Part shown: piece after piece, positions 49,707 through 57,811 of the stretch
Layout: the number at the start of each line of letters is the position of its first letter
Numbering within the stretch: position 1 is the stretch's first letter
From: an uncultured Dysgonomonas sp.
GTDB taxonomy: Bacteria; Bacteroidota; Bacteroidia; Bacteroidales; Dysgonomonadaceae
Assembly: GCF_934668725.1 (NCBI RefSeq)
Contig: NZ_CAKUOF010000004.1
Coordinates: 62,001 to 126,000, forward strand
DNA: 64,000 nt
Direction: 5' to 3'
Program-made: the position numbers and the translations under genes
The notes under the pieces: generated by a model
Databases searched by the model: none
What the model was told of the DNA's origin: nothing
What the model saw: the letters and a program-made list of their open reading frames with translations, nothing else

Positions 49707-51292
49707 TATTTTTTATATTTGCCTGCTAATTCTTCAGCAACCTTTTCGATGATAGCTGTTACACTATCATTTATTACTCCTTTTTTGAGAATATCCAATA
49801 CCGTCTCTTTATATTGCATTTCTAATATTTGCAGAAAGTTACTTTCAAATTCATGAACTTTATCTACAGGGACATTATTCAATAATCCATTTGTTCCACA
49901 ATATAGTATTGCAATTTGTTTTTCAACAGGCATTGGTGTATATTGAGGTTGTACCAATAAAGCTGCATTCTTTTGCCCTTTGTCTATAGTTAAAGCGGTA
50001 ATTGGATCCATGTCTCCACCAAACTTTGTAAAAGCTTCGAGTTCACGATACTGAGCCTGATCAATTTTCAATGTTCCTGCTACTTTTTTCATCGCTTTGG
50101 TTTGGGCACTACCACCAACACGTGATACCGAAATACCTACGTCAATCGCTGGACGATAACCGGAGTTAAATAAATCAATATCTAAGAATATTTGACCATC
50201 GGTAATCGAAATTACGTTAGTTGGAATATAGGCAGATACGTCGCCCGCCTGAGTTTCGATAATAGGAAGTGCAGTTAGTGAACCTCCACCTTTGACTCTA
50301 CCTTTGAGACATTCGGGTAGGTCGTTCATTTGTTCGGCAACTTCTTGCTGATCGATAATCTTAGCGGCACGCTCCAATAGGCGAGAGTGCAGGTAGAAAA
50401 TATCACCGGGATATGCTTCACGGCCCGGAGGTCTTTTCAGCAATAAGGAAACTTCGCGGTATGCAACAGCTTGTTTTGACAAGTCATCATAAACCACTAA
50501 AGCGTGACGACCTGTATCTCTAAAATATTCACCGATAGCAGCACCTGAGAAAGCCCCGAAATATTGCATGGCTGCCGGCTCGGCTGCCGTCGCTGCAACG
50601 ATGATCGTATATTGTAACGCCCCTTTTTCTCTTAAGGTTTCAACAATATTGGCAACAGAAGATGCTTTCTGACCAATAGCTACATAAATGCAATATACTG
50701 GATCGCCTGCATCGAAATTTGCTTTTTGGCTAATAATAGCATCAATTGCTATGGCGGTTTTTCCGGTTTGACGGTCACCGATAATTAACTCACGCTGACC
50801 TCTACCAATAGGTATCATGGCATCGATAGCCTTAAGACCTGTTTGTAAAGGTTGGGTTACCGGCTGACGGTATATTACTCCCGGAGCTTTGCGTTCCAGA
50901 GGCATTTCTAATAATTCACCTGTTATATCTCCTTTACCGTCAATAGGTTCTCCTAAAGGTGTAATAACACGTCCGAGCAGTCCGTCTCCCACTTTTATGG
51001 ATGCAATAAGACCTGTTCTTTTTACATTGTAACCCTCTTTTATTTGGGTACTCGATCCAAGTAATACTGCTCCTACATTATCTTCTTCGAGATTCATGAC
51101 AACAGCTTTCACTCCATTGTCGAATTCTAATAATTCATTGGCTTCTGCGTTGTTGAGACCATAGATTCGGGCTACCCCGTCACCTACCGAAAGAACTACT
51201 CCGACTTCGTCTAATTGAATACGATTGTCAATCCCATCCAACTGCATCTTCAACACATCAGAAACCTCACTAGCTTTTATATTTTCAGACAT
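49706..51292 (-). CDS. atpA: ATP synthase F1 alpha subunit
   Basis: The alpha subunit carries the non-catalytic nucleotide sites of F1. The start at 51292 (MSENIKASEVSDVLKMQL) gives 528 aa; the frame opens earlier at 51352, but that stretch spans a palindrome and looks untranslated. Walker A GDRQTGKTAIAID and the alpha signature around PAIDVGISVSRVG are intact. It lies between atpH and atpG; a perfect AGGTC palindrome is 17 nt before the chosen start. Confidence 0.97.
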   Translation of the reverse strand: MSENIKASEVSDVLKMQLDGIDNRIQLDEVGVVLSVGDGVARIYGLNNAEANELLEFDNGVKAVVMNLEEDNVGAVLLGSSTQIKEGYNVKRTGLIASIKVGDGLLGRVITPLGEPIDGKGDITGELLEMPLERKAPGVIYRQPVTQPLQTGLKAIDAMIPIGRGQRELIIGDRQTGKTAIAIDAIISQKANFDAGDPVYCIYVAIGQKASSVANIVETLREKGALQYTIIVAATAAEPAAMQYFGAFSGAAIGEYFRDTGRHALVVYDDLSKQAVAYREVSLLLKRPPGREAYPGDIFYLHSRLLERAAKIIDQQEVAEQMNDLPECLKGRVKGGGSLTALPIIETQAGDVSAYIPTNVISITDGQIFLDIDLFNSGYRPAIDVGISVSRVGGSAQTKAMKKVAGTLKIDQAQYRELEAFTKFGGDMDPITALTIDKGQKNAALLVQPQYTPMPVEKQIAILYCGTNGLLNNVPVDKVHEFESNFLQILEMQYKETVLDILKKGVINDSVTAIIEKVAEELAGKYKK

Positions 51293-51309
51293 ATTTATTC
51301 CTTGTATTA

Positions 51310-51322
51310 AGGTCTTAGACCT
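51310..51322. repeat. AGGTC-N3-GACCT palindrome before atpA
   Basis: Perfect copy, plus-strand spacer TTA, 17 nt before the atpA start. In gene orientation it is preceded by AATAAAT. Confidence 0.85.
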
Positions 51323-51375
51323 ATTTATTGCTTTGGTGGACATTGTAACCAAAGCCAGTTATAAACATAAGGTTA

Positions 51376-51930
51376 CTATGCAATTTTTTTATTCTTATTC
51401 ATCAATTGACTTTTTATCCTGTTCAATTGAGAAGCCACACTGGCATCAAGTCTATAAGTACCAATATATAAAATAAAACCACCACCAAGTTTTGGGTCTA
51501 CTTCGGTTACCAATTCAATTGTTCCTTCTTCTTTCCGTTTAACGAGTTGTTTAATTTTATTTATAGTAGTATCATCGACAGGACATGCCGTTACTAATTT
51601 TCCGATACTAATATTCTTATATTTTCTATATAAATCTAAGTATACTAAACTGATCGTTTGCAGATGGTTTTCTCTTTTTTGATGCAATACCAATTGGATA
51701 AACCGAACAAATGCATCGCTAGCGGACGACCCGATAACAGTTTTTATAAGTTCGAGTTTCTCCTTTGTACTCAGTACAGGATTATCTAGTGTTGCCCGAA
51801 GTTGCGAATTTCCTGCAAGGTTTTCGGATAAGACTTTCATTTCCGAAGAAATTGTGTCTTCAACCTTTTTCTCCAAAGCATAGCTAAACAAAGCTCGTGC
51901 ATAACGCATAGATACCATTCCTGAATTCAT
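51376..51930 (-). CDS. atpH: ATP synthase F1 delta subunit
   Basis: The delta subunit links F1 to the peripheral stalk. The 184 aa protein has MRYARALFSYALEKK at the N-terminal helical domain and the typical C-terminal segment VTEVDPKLGGGFILYIGTYRLDASVASQLNRIKSQL. It follows atpF with a 5 nt gap. Confidence 0.95.
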   Translation of the reverse strand: MNSGMVSMRYARALFSYALEKKVEDTISSEMKVLSENLAGNSQLRATLDNPVLSTKEKLELIKTVIGSSASDAFVRFIQLVLHQKRENHLQTISLVYLDLYRKYKNISIGKLVTACPVDDTTINKIKQLVKRKEEGTIELVTEVDPKLGGGFILYIGTYRLDASVASQLNRIKSQLMNKNKKIA

Positions 51931-51935
51931 ATTAT

Positions 51936-52433
51936 TTAAGATTTAGATACCATACTTTCGTCAATCAAACGGTCTATCATAGCCATTTGCTCAGCATTGC
52001 TGCTTAGATTGTTACGGATTATCTTTTCTGCAATATCCACCGAAAGGTTTGCAACTTGACGACGTATGTCTTTTATTGCATCCTCTTTCTCGCGTTTCAT
52101 TTGCTTTCTTAGTTCTTCCAATTCTTTCAATCCTTCGGCACGTGCCAGTTCTTTAGACTCGTTGATGATACGTGTTCTGGTGCTTTCAGCATCTTTTAAG
52201 ATCTTCACCTGCTCTTCACGGGCCGAAGCTAACATAGCTTCGCTTTGCTCTTTTATATGTGCCAATTGTTTATTGGCTTCTTTGGCTGCATCTAAAGATT
52301 TTTCGATATACGCATTGCGATCTTCGACCATCTTTGTTATAATCGGGAATCCAAATTTTGCCAATACAGCAAAAACGATTCCGAAAGATAGAAGCATCCA
52401 AAATAAAAGACCGGCTTCAGGTTGTAAAAGCAT
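51936..52433 (-). CDS. atpF: ATP synthase Fo b subunit
   Basis: The b subunit forms the peripheral stalk. The 165 aa protein has one N-terminal membrane helix (LLFWMLLSFGIVFAVLAKF) followed by a long charged coiled coil (residues 35-145). It lies between atpE (18 nt) and atpH. Confidence 0.95.
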   Translation of the reverse strand: MLLQPEAGLLFWMLLSFGIVFAVLAKFGFPIITKMVEDRNAYIEKSLDAAKEANKQLAHIKEQSEAMLASAREEQVKILKDAESTRTRIINESKELARAEGLKELEELRKQMKREKEDAIKDIRRQVANLSVDIAEKIIRNNLSSNAEQMAMIDRLIDESMVSKS

Positions 52434-52451
52434 AATTTTTTAATTTTAATT

Positions 52452-52706
52452 TTATAGGATAAATCCACAAACTACTACAGCAAAAAGGGCTACCCCTTCT
52501 ACCAGAGCCGCAGCAATAATCATCGACATACGAATGTCACCACTAGCTTCGGGTTGGCGTGCAATCCCGTCCATGGCAGAACCACCGATTTTACCAATAC
52601 CAATACCTGCACCGATAGCGGCTAATCCTGCTCCAATACCTGCACCGAAACCTGTAAGTCCTGCACCAGCTTCTGCTGCTGCTTGTAAAATAGTTGATAG
52701 TAACAT
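52452..52706 (-). CDS. atpE: ATP synthase Fo c subunit
   Basis: This 84 aa hairpin protein forms the c-ring. Two membrane helices flank the polar loop ARQPE. The ion-binding carboxylate is the Glu in AALVEGVALF. The residues that ligate sodium in Na+-type rings (Gln in helix 1, Ser/Thr after the Glu) are replaced by Ile and Gly, so proton coupling is inferred. A perfect AGGTC palindrome lies 41 nt upstream. Confidence 0.96.
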   Translation of the reverse strand: MLLSTILQAAAEAGAGLTGFGAGIGAGLAAIGAGIGIGKIGGSAMDGIARQPEASGDIRMSMIIAAALVEGVALFAVVVCGFIL

Positions 52707-52747
52707 AATTCTTATTTTTTAGTTATTTAATTATTGTTTATCGTTTA

Positions 52748-52760
52748 AGGTCTCAGACCT
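52748..52760. repeat. AGGTC-N3-GACCT palindrome between atpB and atpE
   Basis: Perfect copy, plus-strand spacer TCA, 41 nt before atpE and 3 nt after the atpB stop. In gene orientation it is preceded by AATAAAAA. Confidence 0.85.
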
Positions 52761-52763
52761 TTT

Positions 52764-53861
52764 TTATTTATGATTCTTTTCTTTGTGTGGTTCAACTTGA
52801 GCTAAGCCAATAAATACTGCTGATAACATGGTAAATACGTATGCTTGTATATAAGCAACTAATATCTCAACAAAACTGATAAACAGAGTCAAAAGAACCG
52901 ATACCAGAGTCATCGAAGCATTAATACCAACACCTAATTTTACTGTGACAAAGATCAAGCATACCAGTCCTAATACAATGGAGTGTCCTGCTAAAATATT
53001 GGCAAAGAGACGAATCATTAAGGCAAAAGGTTTTGTGAAAATTCCCACAAATTCTATTGCTGGCATGATTGGTACGGGAACTTTTAGCCATGTAGGAACC
53101 TCAGGCCAGAATATTTCTTTCCAATATTCTTTAGTCCCAAACACATTCACAATTACCATTGTGAATAATGCCAACACTAAAGTGACTGCTATATTACCTG
53201 TGACGGTAGCACCGAATGGAAAAATAGGAATTAAACCAGCAATATTGTTTATAAAGATGAAAAAGAATGTGGTCAGCAAATAAGGTGCAAATTTTTTGTA
53301 GTTTTTGCCTACACATGGCTTTATAATATCATCATTAACACTCATTATAAATAATTCCATGAATCCAATAAACCCTCCCGGAACTTTTGGATTTTCAGCC
53401 GTTGAGTTTTTCTTGTACCATCTGGCTACTGACAGAATAAGTACAAGGGTTATAATACTGCATATGATGAGTGCAAAAGCATTTTTTGTAATAGAAATAT
53501 CCCAAGGTCTGATTTCTTCTCCTGAAGCATTCTTTTCGACAATTTTACCCTTGTAATCACCTTCGCTAGCAATGTAAAAGCCTTTATATTCCGAATCTCC
53601 ATGATTTAGCTTTGAGGAACAGAATACGTTCCATCCACTATTTTCGCCTTTCACGATTACTAGTAATGGAACCGAGATATGATGTTCTCCCCATGTTGTA
53701 ATGTGCCACTCGTATGAATCCGCAAGGTGTTCTAGAATCAATTCTTTAACGTTCAGGTCCCCAGCTGCTTCCTGAGAATGTCCGTCAGAAGCAAAGGACG
53801 GTGTCCCCCCCATTACGAATAAGCATACCAGTATAAATATGTATTTTAATTGGCTATTCAT
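52764..53861 (-). CDS. atpB: ATP synthase Fo a subunit
   Basis: Subunit a forms the ion channels next to the c-ring. At 365 aa it is longer than in E. coli because of an N-terminal signal-like helix and a periplasmic domain of about 130 residues (AGDLNVKELILEHLADSYEWHITTWGEHHISVPL), usual in Bacteroidota. The essential Arg is in PFALMIRLFANILAGH, and the last helices contain EILVAYIQAYVFTMLSAVFI. It overlaps the preceding membrane gene by 8 nt. Confidence 0.95.
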   Translation of the reverse strand: MNSQLKYIFILVCLFVMGGTPSFASDGHSQEAAGDLNVKELILEHLADSYEWHITTWGEHHISVPLLVIVKGENSGWNVFCSSKLNHGDSEYKGFYIASEGDYKGKIVEKNASGEEIRPWDISITKNAFALIICSIITLVLILSVARWYKKNSTAENPKVPGGFIGFMELFIMSVNDDIIKPCVGKNYKKFAPYLLTTFFFIFINNIAGLIPIFPFGATVTGNIAVTLVLALFTMVIVNVFGTKEYWKEIFWPEVPTWLKVPVPIMPAIEFVGIFTKPFALMIRLFANILAGHSIVLGLVCLIFVTVKLGVGINASMTLVSVLLTLFISFVEILVAYIQAYVFTMLSAVFIGLAQVEPHKEKNHK

Positions 53862-54264
53862 TGCTACTATTTTTTTCTTTGATACGCTTTTCTATTTTCA
53901 TGAAAATGAAGGTTTCGGCGATCAGATATAATAAATAAAATAATATAAAAACAGCTACAAAAGCTTTGACGTTTTCTTTTACTATAACAACATACACTGT
54001 TATAAAGATCAAAGATGCGATAATCTTTATTACTTTAGTTAACATGTATATGTTTACCATTTGTTTTTTGTCTTTTTTCTGACTGAAAGTTTCTACCATT
54101 GATACAACTATCGATTCGATAATCAGATAAAATGCAGCAAGACCTATAAACCAATTCCAATTAAAGGTTGGTAAAAAGTACGATAACCCTAACCCTAAGC
54201 ATCCACTGATAAGGAGTCCGAAGGCAATTACGTATATAATCAGATTCGCTTTGAATATGTTCAT
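53854..54264 (-). CDS. Small membrane protein in atp operon
   Basis: The 136 aa protein has four hydrophobic helices and a basic C-terminal tail (MKIEKRIKEKNSSNE). It occupies the place between atpC and atpB where related Bacteroidales carry an unnamed gene, and it resembles AtpI/AtpZ-type assembly proteins in size and topology only. Overlap with atpB (8 nt) and a 3 nt gap to atpC show translational coupling. A role in Fo assembly is inference. Confidence 0.8.
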   Translation of the reverse strand: MNIFKANLIIYVIAFGLLISGCLGLGLSYFLPTFNWNWFIGLAAFYLIIESIVVSMVETFSQKKDKKQMVNIYMLTKVIKIIASLIFITVYVVIVKENVKAFVAVFILFYLLYLIAETFIFMKIEKRIKEKNSSNE

Positions 54265-54267
54265 AAA

Positions 54268-54513
54268 TTATTCTACACAAATAGTAACTACATTCTTTTT
54301 GACCTCAACGAATCCACTTTCAATGGTAACTATTTCCGGCGATCCCTTTTCTATTTCATAAGAAATATCTCCCTTGCGTAAAGACGCTATAAGGGGAGCA
54401 TGATCGGGCAATATACCAAATTCACCATCTGTTCCCGGAAGTATTACGGATAATACGGCTCCTTGAAATAGCATTTTTTCGGGTGAAATTATTTTTAATT
54501 GTAATTCTTTCAT
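54268..54513 (-). CDS. atpC: ATP synthase F1 epsilon subunit, short form
   Basis: This 81 aa protein is the N-terminal beta-sandwich of epsilon only: LKIISPEKMLFQGAVLSVILPGTDGEFGILPDHAPLIASLRKGDISY. The C-terminal helical hairpin that inhibits ATP hydrolysis in other bacteria is missing, as is usual in Bacteroidota. It lies 100 nt after atpD, with a degenerate palindrome between. Confidence 0.93.
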   Translation of the reverse strand: MKELQLKIISPEKMLFQGAVLSVILPGTDGEFGILPDHAPLIASLRKGDISYEIEKGSPEIVTIESGFVEVKKNVVTICVE

Positions 54514-54589
54514 CGATTATAATTAATGTTGAATATCTATTACTTTATCTCTTAATTTTAATAGTTCTAACAGATTAAAGTAATAAATA

Positions 54590-54602
54590 AGGGCTACGGC
54601 CT
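54590..54602. repeat. Degenerate AGGTC-type palindrome, atpD-atpC gap
   Basis: AGGGC TAC GGCCT, one mismatch. The AATAAATA tract lies on the opposite side compared with other copies, so it is inverted relative to the operon. Confidence 0.45.
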
Positions 54603-54613
54603 TCTTTAGCTTT

Positions 54614-56140
54614 TTAGGCTTTAGATGCTTGTGCCATTAGTTTCTTGCCTTTTTCTATTGCATCTTCAATCGTTCCCACATTTAAGAAAGCTTGTTCGGG
54701 CAGATCATCCACCTCACCATCAAGAATCATCTTAAATCCTTTGATCGTATCTTTGATATCCACAATAACACCGGCAACTCCTGTAAATTGTGTAGCAACA
54801 TTAAACGGCTGTGATAAGAAACGTTGAATACGTCTAGCTCTGTTTACCGTTTGTCTGTCTTCATCCGAAAGTTCTTCCATACCTAATATGGAGATAATAT
54901 CCTGAAGTTCTTTATTTCTTTGTAATATTTGTTTTACTCGTTGAGCAACATCATAATGCTCTTGACCTACAACATTTGGATCCAGACTTCGTGATGTAGA
55001 ATCTAAAGGATCTACTGCAGGATAAATACCCAACTCTGTAATCTTACGGCTCAATACTGTGGTTGCATCCAAGTGAGAGAATGTAGTTGCAGGAGCAGGG
55101 TCAGTTAAGTCATCTGCCGGTACATAAACCGCTTGAACAGATGTAATAGACCCGTTTTTAGTAGAGGTAATACGTTCTTGCATTGCACCCATCTCAGTAG
55201 ATAGGGTAGGCTGATAACCTACTGCCGAAGGCATACGACCAAGTAGGGCTGAAACCTCAGAACCCGCTTGCGTAAAACGGAATATATTGTCTATAAAGAA
55301 TAGTATATCTTTAGGTGCACCGTCTTCGTGATCTGCATCACGGAACGATTCTGCAACCGTAAGTCCTGAAAGTGCTACTGACGAACGTGCCCCGGGAGGC
55401 TCATTCATCTGTCCGAAGACAAGTGAAATTTGAGATTTTTCTAGTTCTTTAGGATCAACTTTCGATAAATCCCAATGACCTTCTTCCATACTTTTTTTGA
55501 ACTCATCACCGTAGCGAACTACGTTCGATTCAATCATTTCTCTCAACAAGTCATTACCCTCGCGAGTACGCTCCCCAACTCCGGCAAATACAGAGTAACC
55601 ATTGTGTTTCTTGGCGATATTGTTGATAAGCTCCATAATCAATACAGTCTTACCCACTCCGGCCCCACCGAAGAGACCAACTTTACCTCCCTTTGCATAA
55701 GGGGCTAACAGGTCGATAACTTTTATTCCTGTAAATAATACATCGCGAGAAGTTATAAGGTCTTCAAATTTTGGTGGTTCTCTATGTATTGGCAACCCGC
55801 CTGAATTGTCGAGAACTTCCATTCCGTCAATGGCATCTCCTACCACATTTAGTAAGCGACCTTTTACTTGATTACCTATCGGGACGGTAATGGGTTTTCC
55901 GGTTGCGATAACATCTAGGTTTCGTCTTAAACCGTCGGTACTATCCATTGCGACACCACGAATAGTATTTTCTCCAATATGTTGTTGTACTTCAATAATT
56001 AAAACCTTACCGTTTGGTCTTTGTACATGTAATGCTTCATATATCTGGGGTAAGTTTGGTGCCGAACCTTCTTTTTGCTCAAAGTAGACATCCACTACCG
56101 GACCTATCACCTGAGATATACGACCTACTAATTGTGACAT
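54614..56140 (-). CDS. atpD: ATP synthase F1 beta subunit
   Basis: The beta subunit carries the catalytic sites. The 508 aa protein shows Walker A GGAGVGKTV, GERTREGNDL with the catalytic Glu, LFFIDNIFRFTQAGSEVSALLGRMPSAVGYQPTL and the DELSEED-region equivalent GMEELSDEDRQ. It is the first gene of the operon. A -7 box at 56427-56434 would give a leader of about 285 nt. Confidence 0.98.
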   Translation of the reverse strand: MSQLVGRISQVIGPVVDVYFEQKEGSAPNLPQIYEALHVQRPNGKVLIIEVQQHIGENTIRGVAMDSTDGLRRNLDVIATGKPITVPIGNQVKGRLLNVVGDAIDGMEVLDNSGGLPIHREPPKFEDLITSRDVLFTGIKVIDLLAPYAKGGKVGLFGGAGVGKTVLIMELINNIAKKHNGYSVFAGVGERTREGNDLLREMIESNVVRYGDEFKKSMEEGHWDLSKVDPKELEKSQISLVFGQMNEPPGARSSVALSGLTVAESFRDADHEDGAPKDILFFIDNIFRFTQAGSEVSALLGRMPSAVGYQPTLSTEMGAMQERITSTKNGSITSVQAVYVPADDLTDPAPATTFSHLDATTVLSRKITELGIYPAVDPLDSTSRSLDPNVVGQEHYDVAQRVKQILQRNKELQDIISILGMEELSDEDRQTVNRARRIQRFLSQPFNVATQFTGVAGVIVDIKDTIKGFKMILDGEVDDLPEQAFLNVGTIEDAIEKGKKLMAQASKA

Positions 56141-56426
56141 AATTATATATTTTTTATTTCTTATCTCCTAAGATTTACTGTGCAGGGACTGTTTTGACGA
56201 GTATTAGCCAAAGACGCGATGTTCGCAGTAAAACGTAACAACAATTTATTATTTTATGTTTCTCAGGTTCGAATAGTTATAAATTTCTACTTTAAGAAAT
56301 ATATACTTATTCATTCAATCATAGTATTTCAATAACTTTCATCTTTTACACATTTTGCAATAATGATATTTCTTGAAATTATTAAAATATTGTATTATTA
56401 CTATCTGTTTAGTATGATTGTTGAAG

Positions 56427-56434
56427 CAAATATA
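56427..56434 (-). promoter_or_regulatory. Bacteroidota -7 box, atp operon
   Basis: Minus-strand TATATTTG, 287 nt before atpD; no clear TTTG element. Confidence 0.4.
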
Positions 56435-56457
56435 ACCAATATTTCATTTTTAAGTTT

Positions 56458-56465
56458 TATTTTTG
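56458..56465 (+). promoter_or_regulatory. Bacteroidota -7 box, CASDH-type gene
   Basis: TATTTTTG lies 69 nt before the start at 56535. Confidence 0.45.
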
Positions 56466-56534
56466 TAGGAAAAATAAGTGTACTTACTATATTTTAAATA
56501 TTAATTAACAAAAGGCTTTTAATACAATTCTAAA

Positions 56535-57728
56535 ATGGGTAAAGTTTTAATTATTGGAGCAGGCGGTGTAGGTACAGTGGTAGCTCATAAGGTTGCTCAG
56601 AATCCGGAAGTATTTACAGAAGTAATGCTTGCCAGCCGCACCAAATCGAAATGTGATGCTATTGCCCAAGCTATTGGGGGAGGTAGAATTCAAACAGCTC
56701 AAGTGGATGCCGACAGTGTTGAGGACTTGATTAAATTATTTAATTCGTTTAAACCCGAGTTAGTAATCAATGTTGCTTTGCCATATCAGGATCTGACTAT
56801 AATGGATGCTTGTTTGGCATGTGGTGTTAATTATCTGGACACTGCGAATTATGAGCCAAAAGATGAAGCAAAATATGAGTATAGCTGGCAGTGGGCTTAT
56901 AAAGATAGATTTGAGAAAGCGGGTCTTACGGCTATTCTTGGTTGTGGATTTGATCCGGGTGTGACAAGTGTATTTACTGCCTATGCGGCAAAACATCATT
57001 TTGATGAATTGCATACATTAGATATTGTAGATTGTAATGCAGGTGATCATGGAAAAGCTTTTGCAACCAACTTCAATCCTGAAATTAATATACGCGAGGT
57101 TACTCAGAAAGGAAAATACTGGGAGAATGGGCAGTGGGTTGAAACCGAACCGCACGAAATCCATAAACCATTGAATTATCCTAATATCGGACCAAAAGAA
57201 TCGTATGTGATCTATCACGAAGAATTGGAGTCGTTGGTGAAAAATTTCCCAACACTTAAGCGTGCTCGTTTCTGGATGACTTTCGGGCAGGAATATCTGA
57301 CTCACTTACGTGTGATTCAAAATATAGGAATGGCTCGTATCGATCCTATTATATATAATGGTGTAGAGATTGTTCCGATTCAGTTTTTGAAAGCTGTTTT
57401 ACCTGATCCGGGAGAGCTTGGAGAGAATTATACAGGTGAAACTTCTATCGGATGCCGTATCACAGGCGTAAAGGATGGTAAAGAGCGTACCTATTATATA
57501 TATAACAACTGTTCGCATGAGGCTGCTTTCAAGGAAACAGGTATGCAAGGAGTAAGCTATACTACAGGTGTGCCTGCCATGATAGGAGCCATGATGTTCT
57601 TTAAAGGAATCTGGCGTAAACCCGGAGTATTCAATGTCGAAGAGTTTAACCCCGATCCGTTTATGGAGCAATTAAACAAGCAAGGGTTACCTTGGCACGA
57701 ATTATTTGATATTGACTTGGAAATGTAA
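56535..57728 (+). CDS. Carboxynorspermidine dehydrogenase-type protein
   Basis: The 397 aa protein is of the saccharopine dehydrogenase fold. An N-terminal Rossmann motif IIGAGGVGTVV (5-15) is followed by NVALPYQDLTIMDACLACGVNYLDTANYEP and ILGCGFDPGVTSVFTAYAAKH. These blocks and the length fit carboxy(nor)spermidine dehydrogenase, which condenses aspartate semialdehyde with putrescine or diaminopropane using NADPH in spermidine synthesis. The alternative is a true saccharopine dehydrogenase. The presence of speA at 11220 supports the polyamine reading; nspC is not in the window. Confidence 0.85.
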   Translation: MGKVLIIGAGGVGTVVAHKVAQNPEVFTEVMLASRTKSKCDAIAQAIGGGRIQTAQVDADSVEDLIKLFNSFKPELVINVALPYQDLTIMDACLACGVNYLDTANYEPKDEAKYEYSWQWAYKDRFEKAGLTAILGCGFDPGVTSVFTAYAAKHHFDELHTLDIVDCNAGDHGKAFATNFNPEINIREVTQKGKYWENGQWVETEPHEIHKPLNYPNIGPKESYVIYHEELESLVKNFPTLKRARFWMTFGQEYLTHLRVIQNIGMARIDPIIYNGVEIVPIQFLKAVLPDPGELGENYTGETSIGCRITGVKDGKERTYYIYNNCSHEAAFKETGMQGVSYTTGVPAMIGAMMFFKGIWRKPGVFNVEEFNPDPFMEQLNKQGLPWHELFDIDLEM

Positions 57729-57746
57729 TTGATTTAGATACTAAGT

Positions 57747-57788
57747 AAAACAGGAGGACAATAATATACTTGCCCTCCTGTTTTTTTT
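57747..57788. terminator. Bidirectional terminator
   Basis: Arms AAAACAGGAGG and CCTCCTGTTTT with a long T tail. It separates two convergent genes. Confidence 0.85.
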
Positions 57789-57811
57789 GAGAAAATTACG
57801 AGTTAATCTTA

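Larger units (their letters stand above)
56141..56534. other. Divergent intergenic region, atpD / CASDH-type gene
   Basis: 394 nt without a gene. Divergent -7 boxes lie 23 nt apart at 56427-56434 (minus) and 56458-56465 (plus). The long atpD leader shows no clear hairpin and no AGGTC palindrome, in contrast to the rest of the operon. Confidence 0.55.

Noticed and set aside
51293..51352. Upstream start for atpA (20 extra residues)
   Set aside because: The extension would translate the AGGTC palindrome and the AATAAAT tract; MSENIKASEV fits the family start.
5170..54602. AGGTC palindromes as a CRISPR array or as terminators
   Set aside because: They are scattered single copies, not spaced arrays. 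The stem is only 5 bp and most copies precede starts rather than follow stops, so neither reading fits.
56262..56275. GGTTCGAATA as a tRNA T-loop
   Set aside because: No acceptor or anticodon stems can be folded around it.
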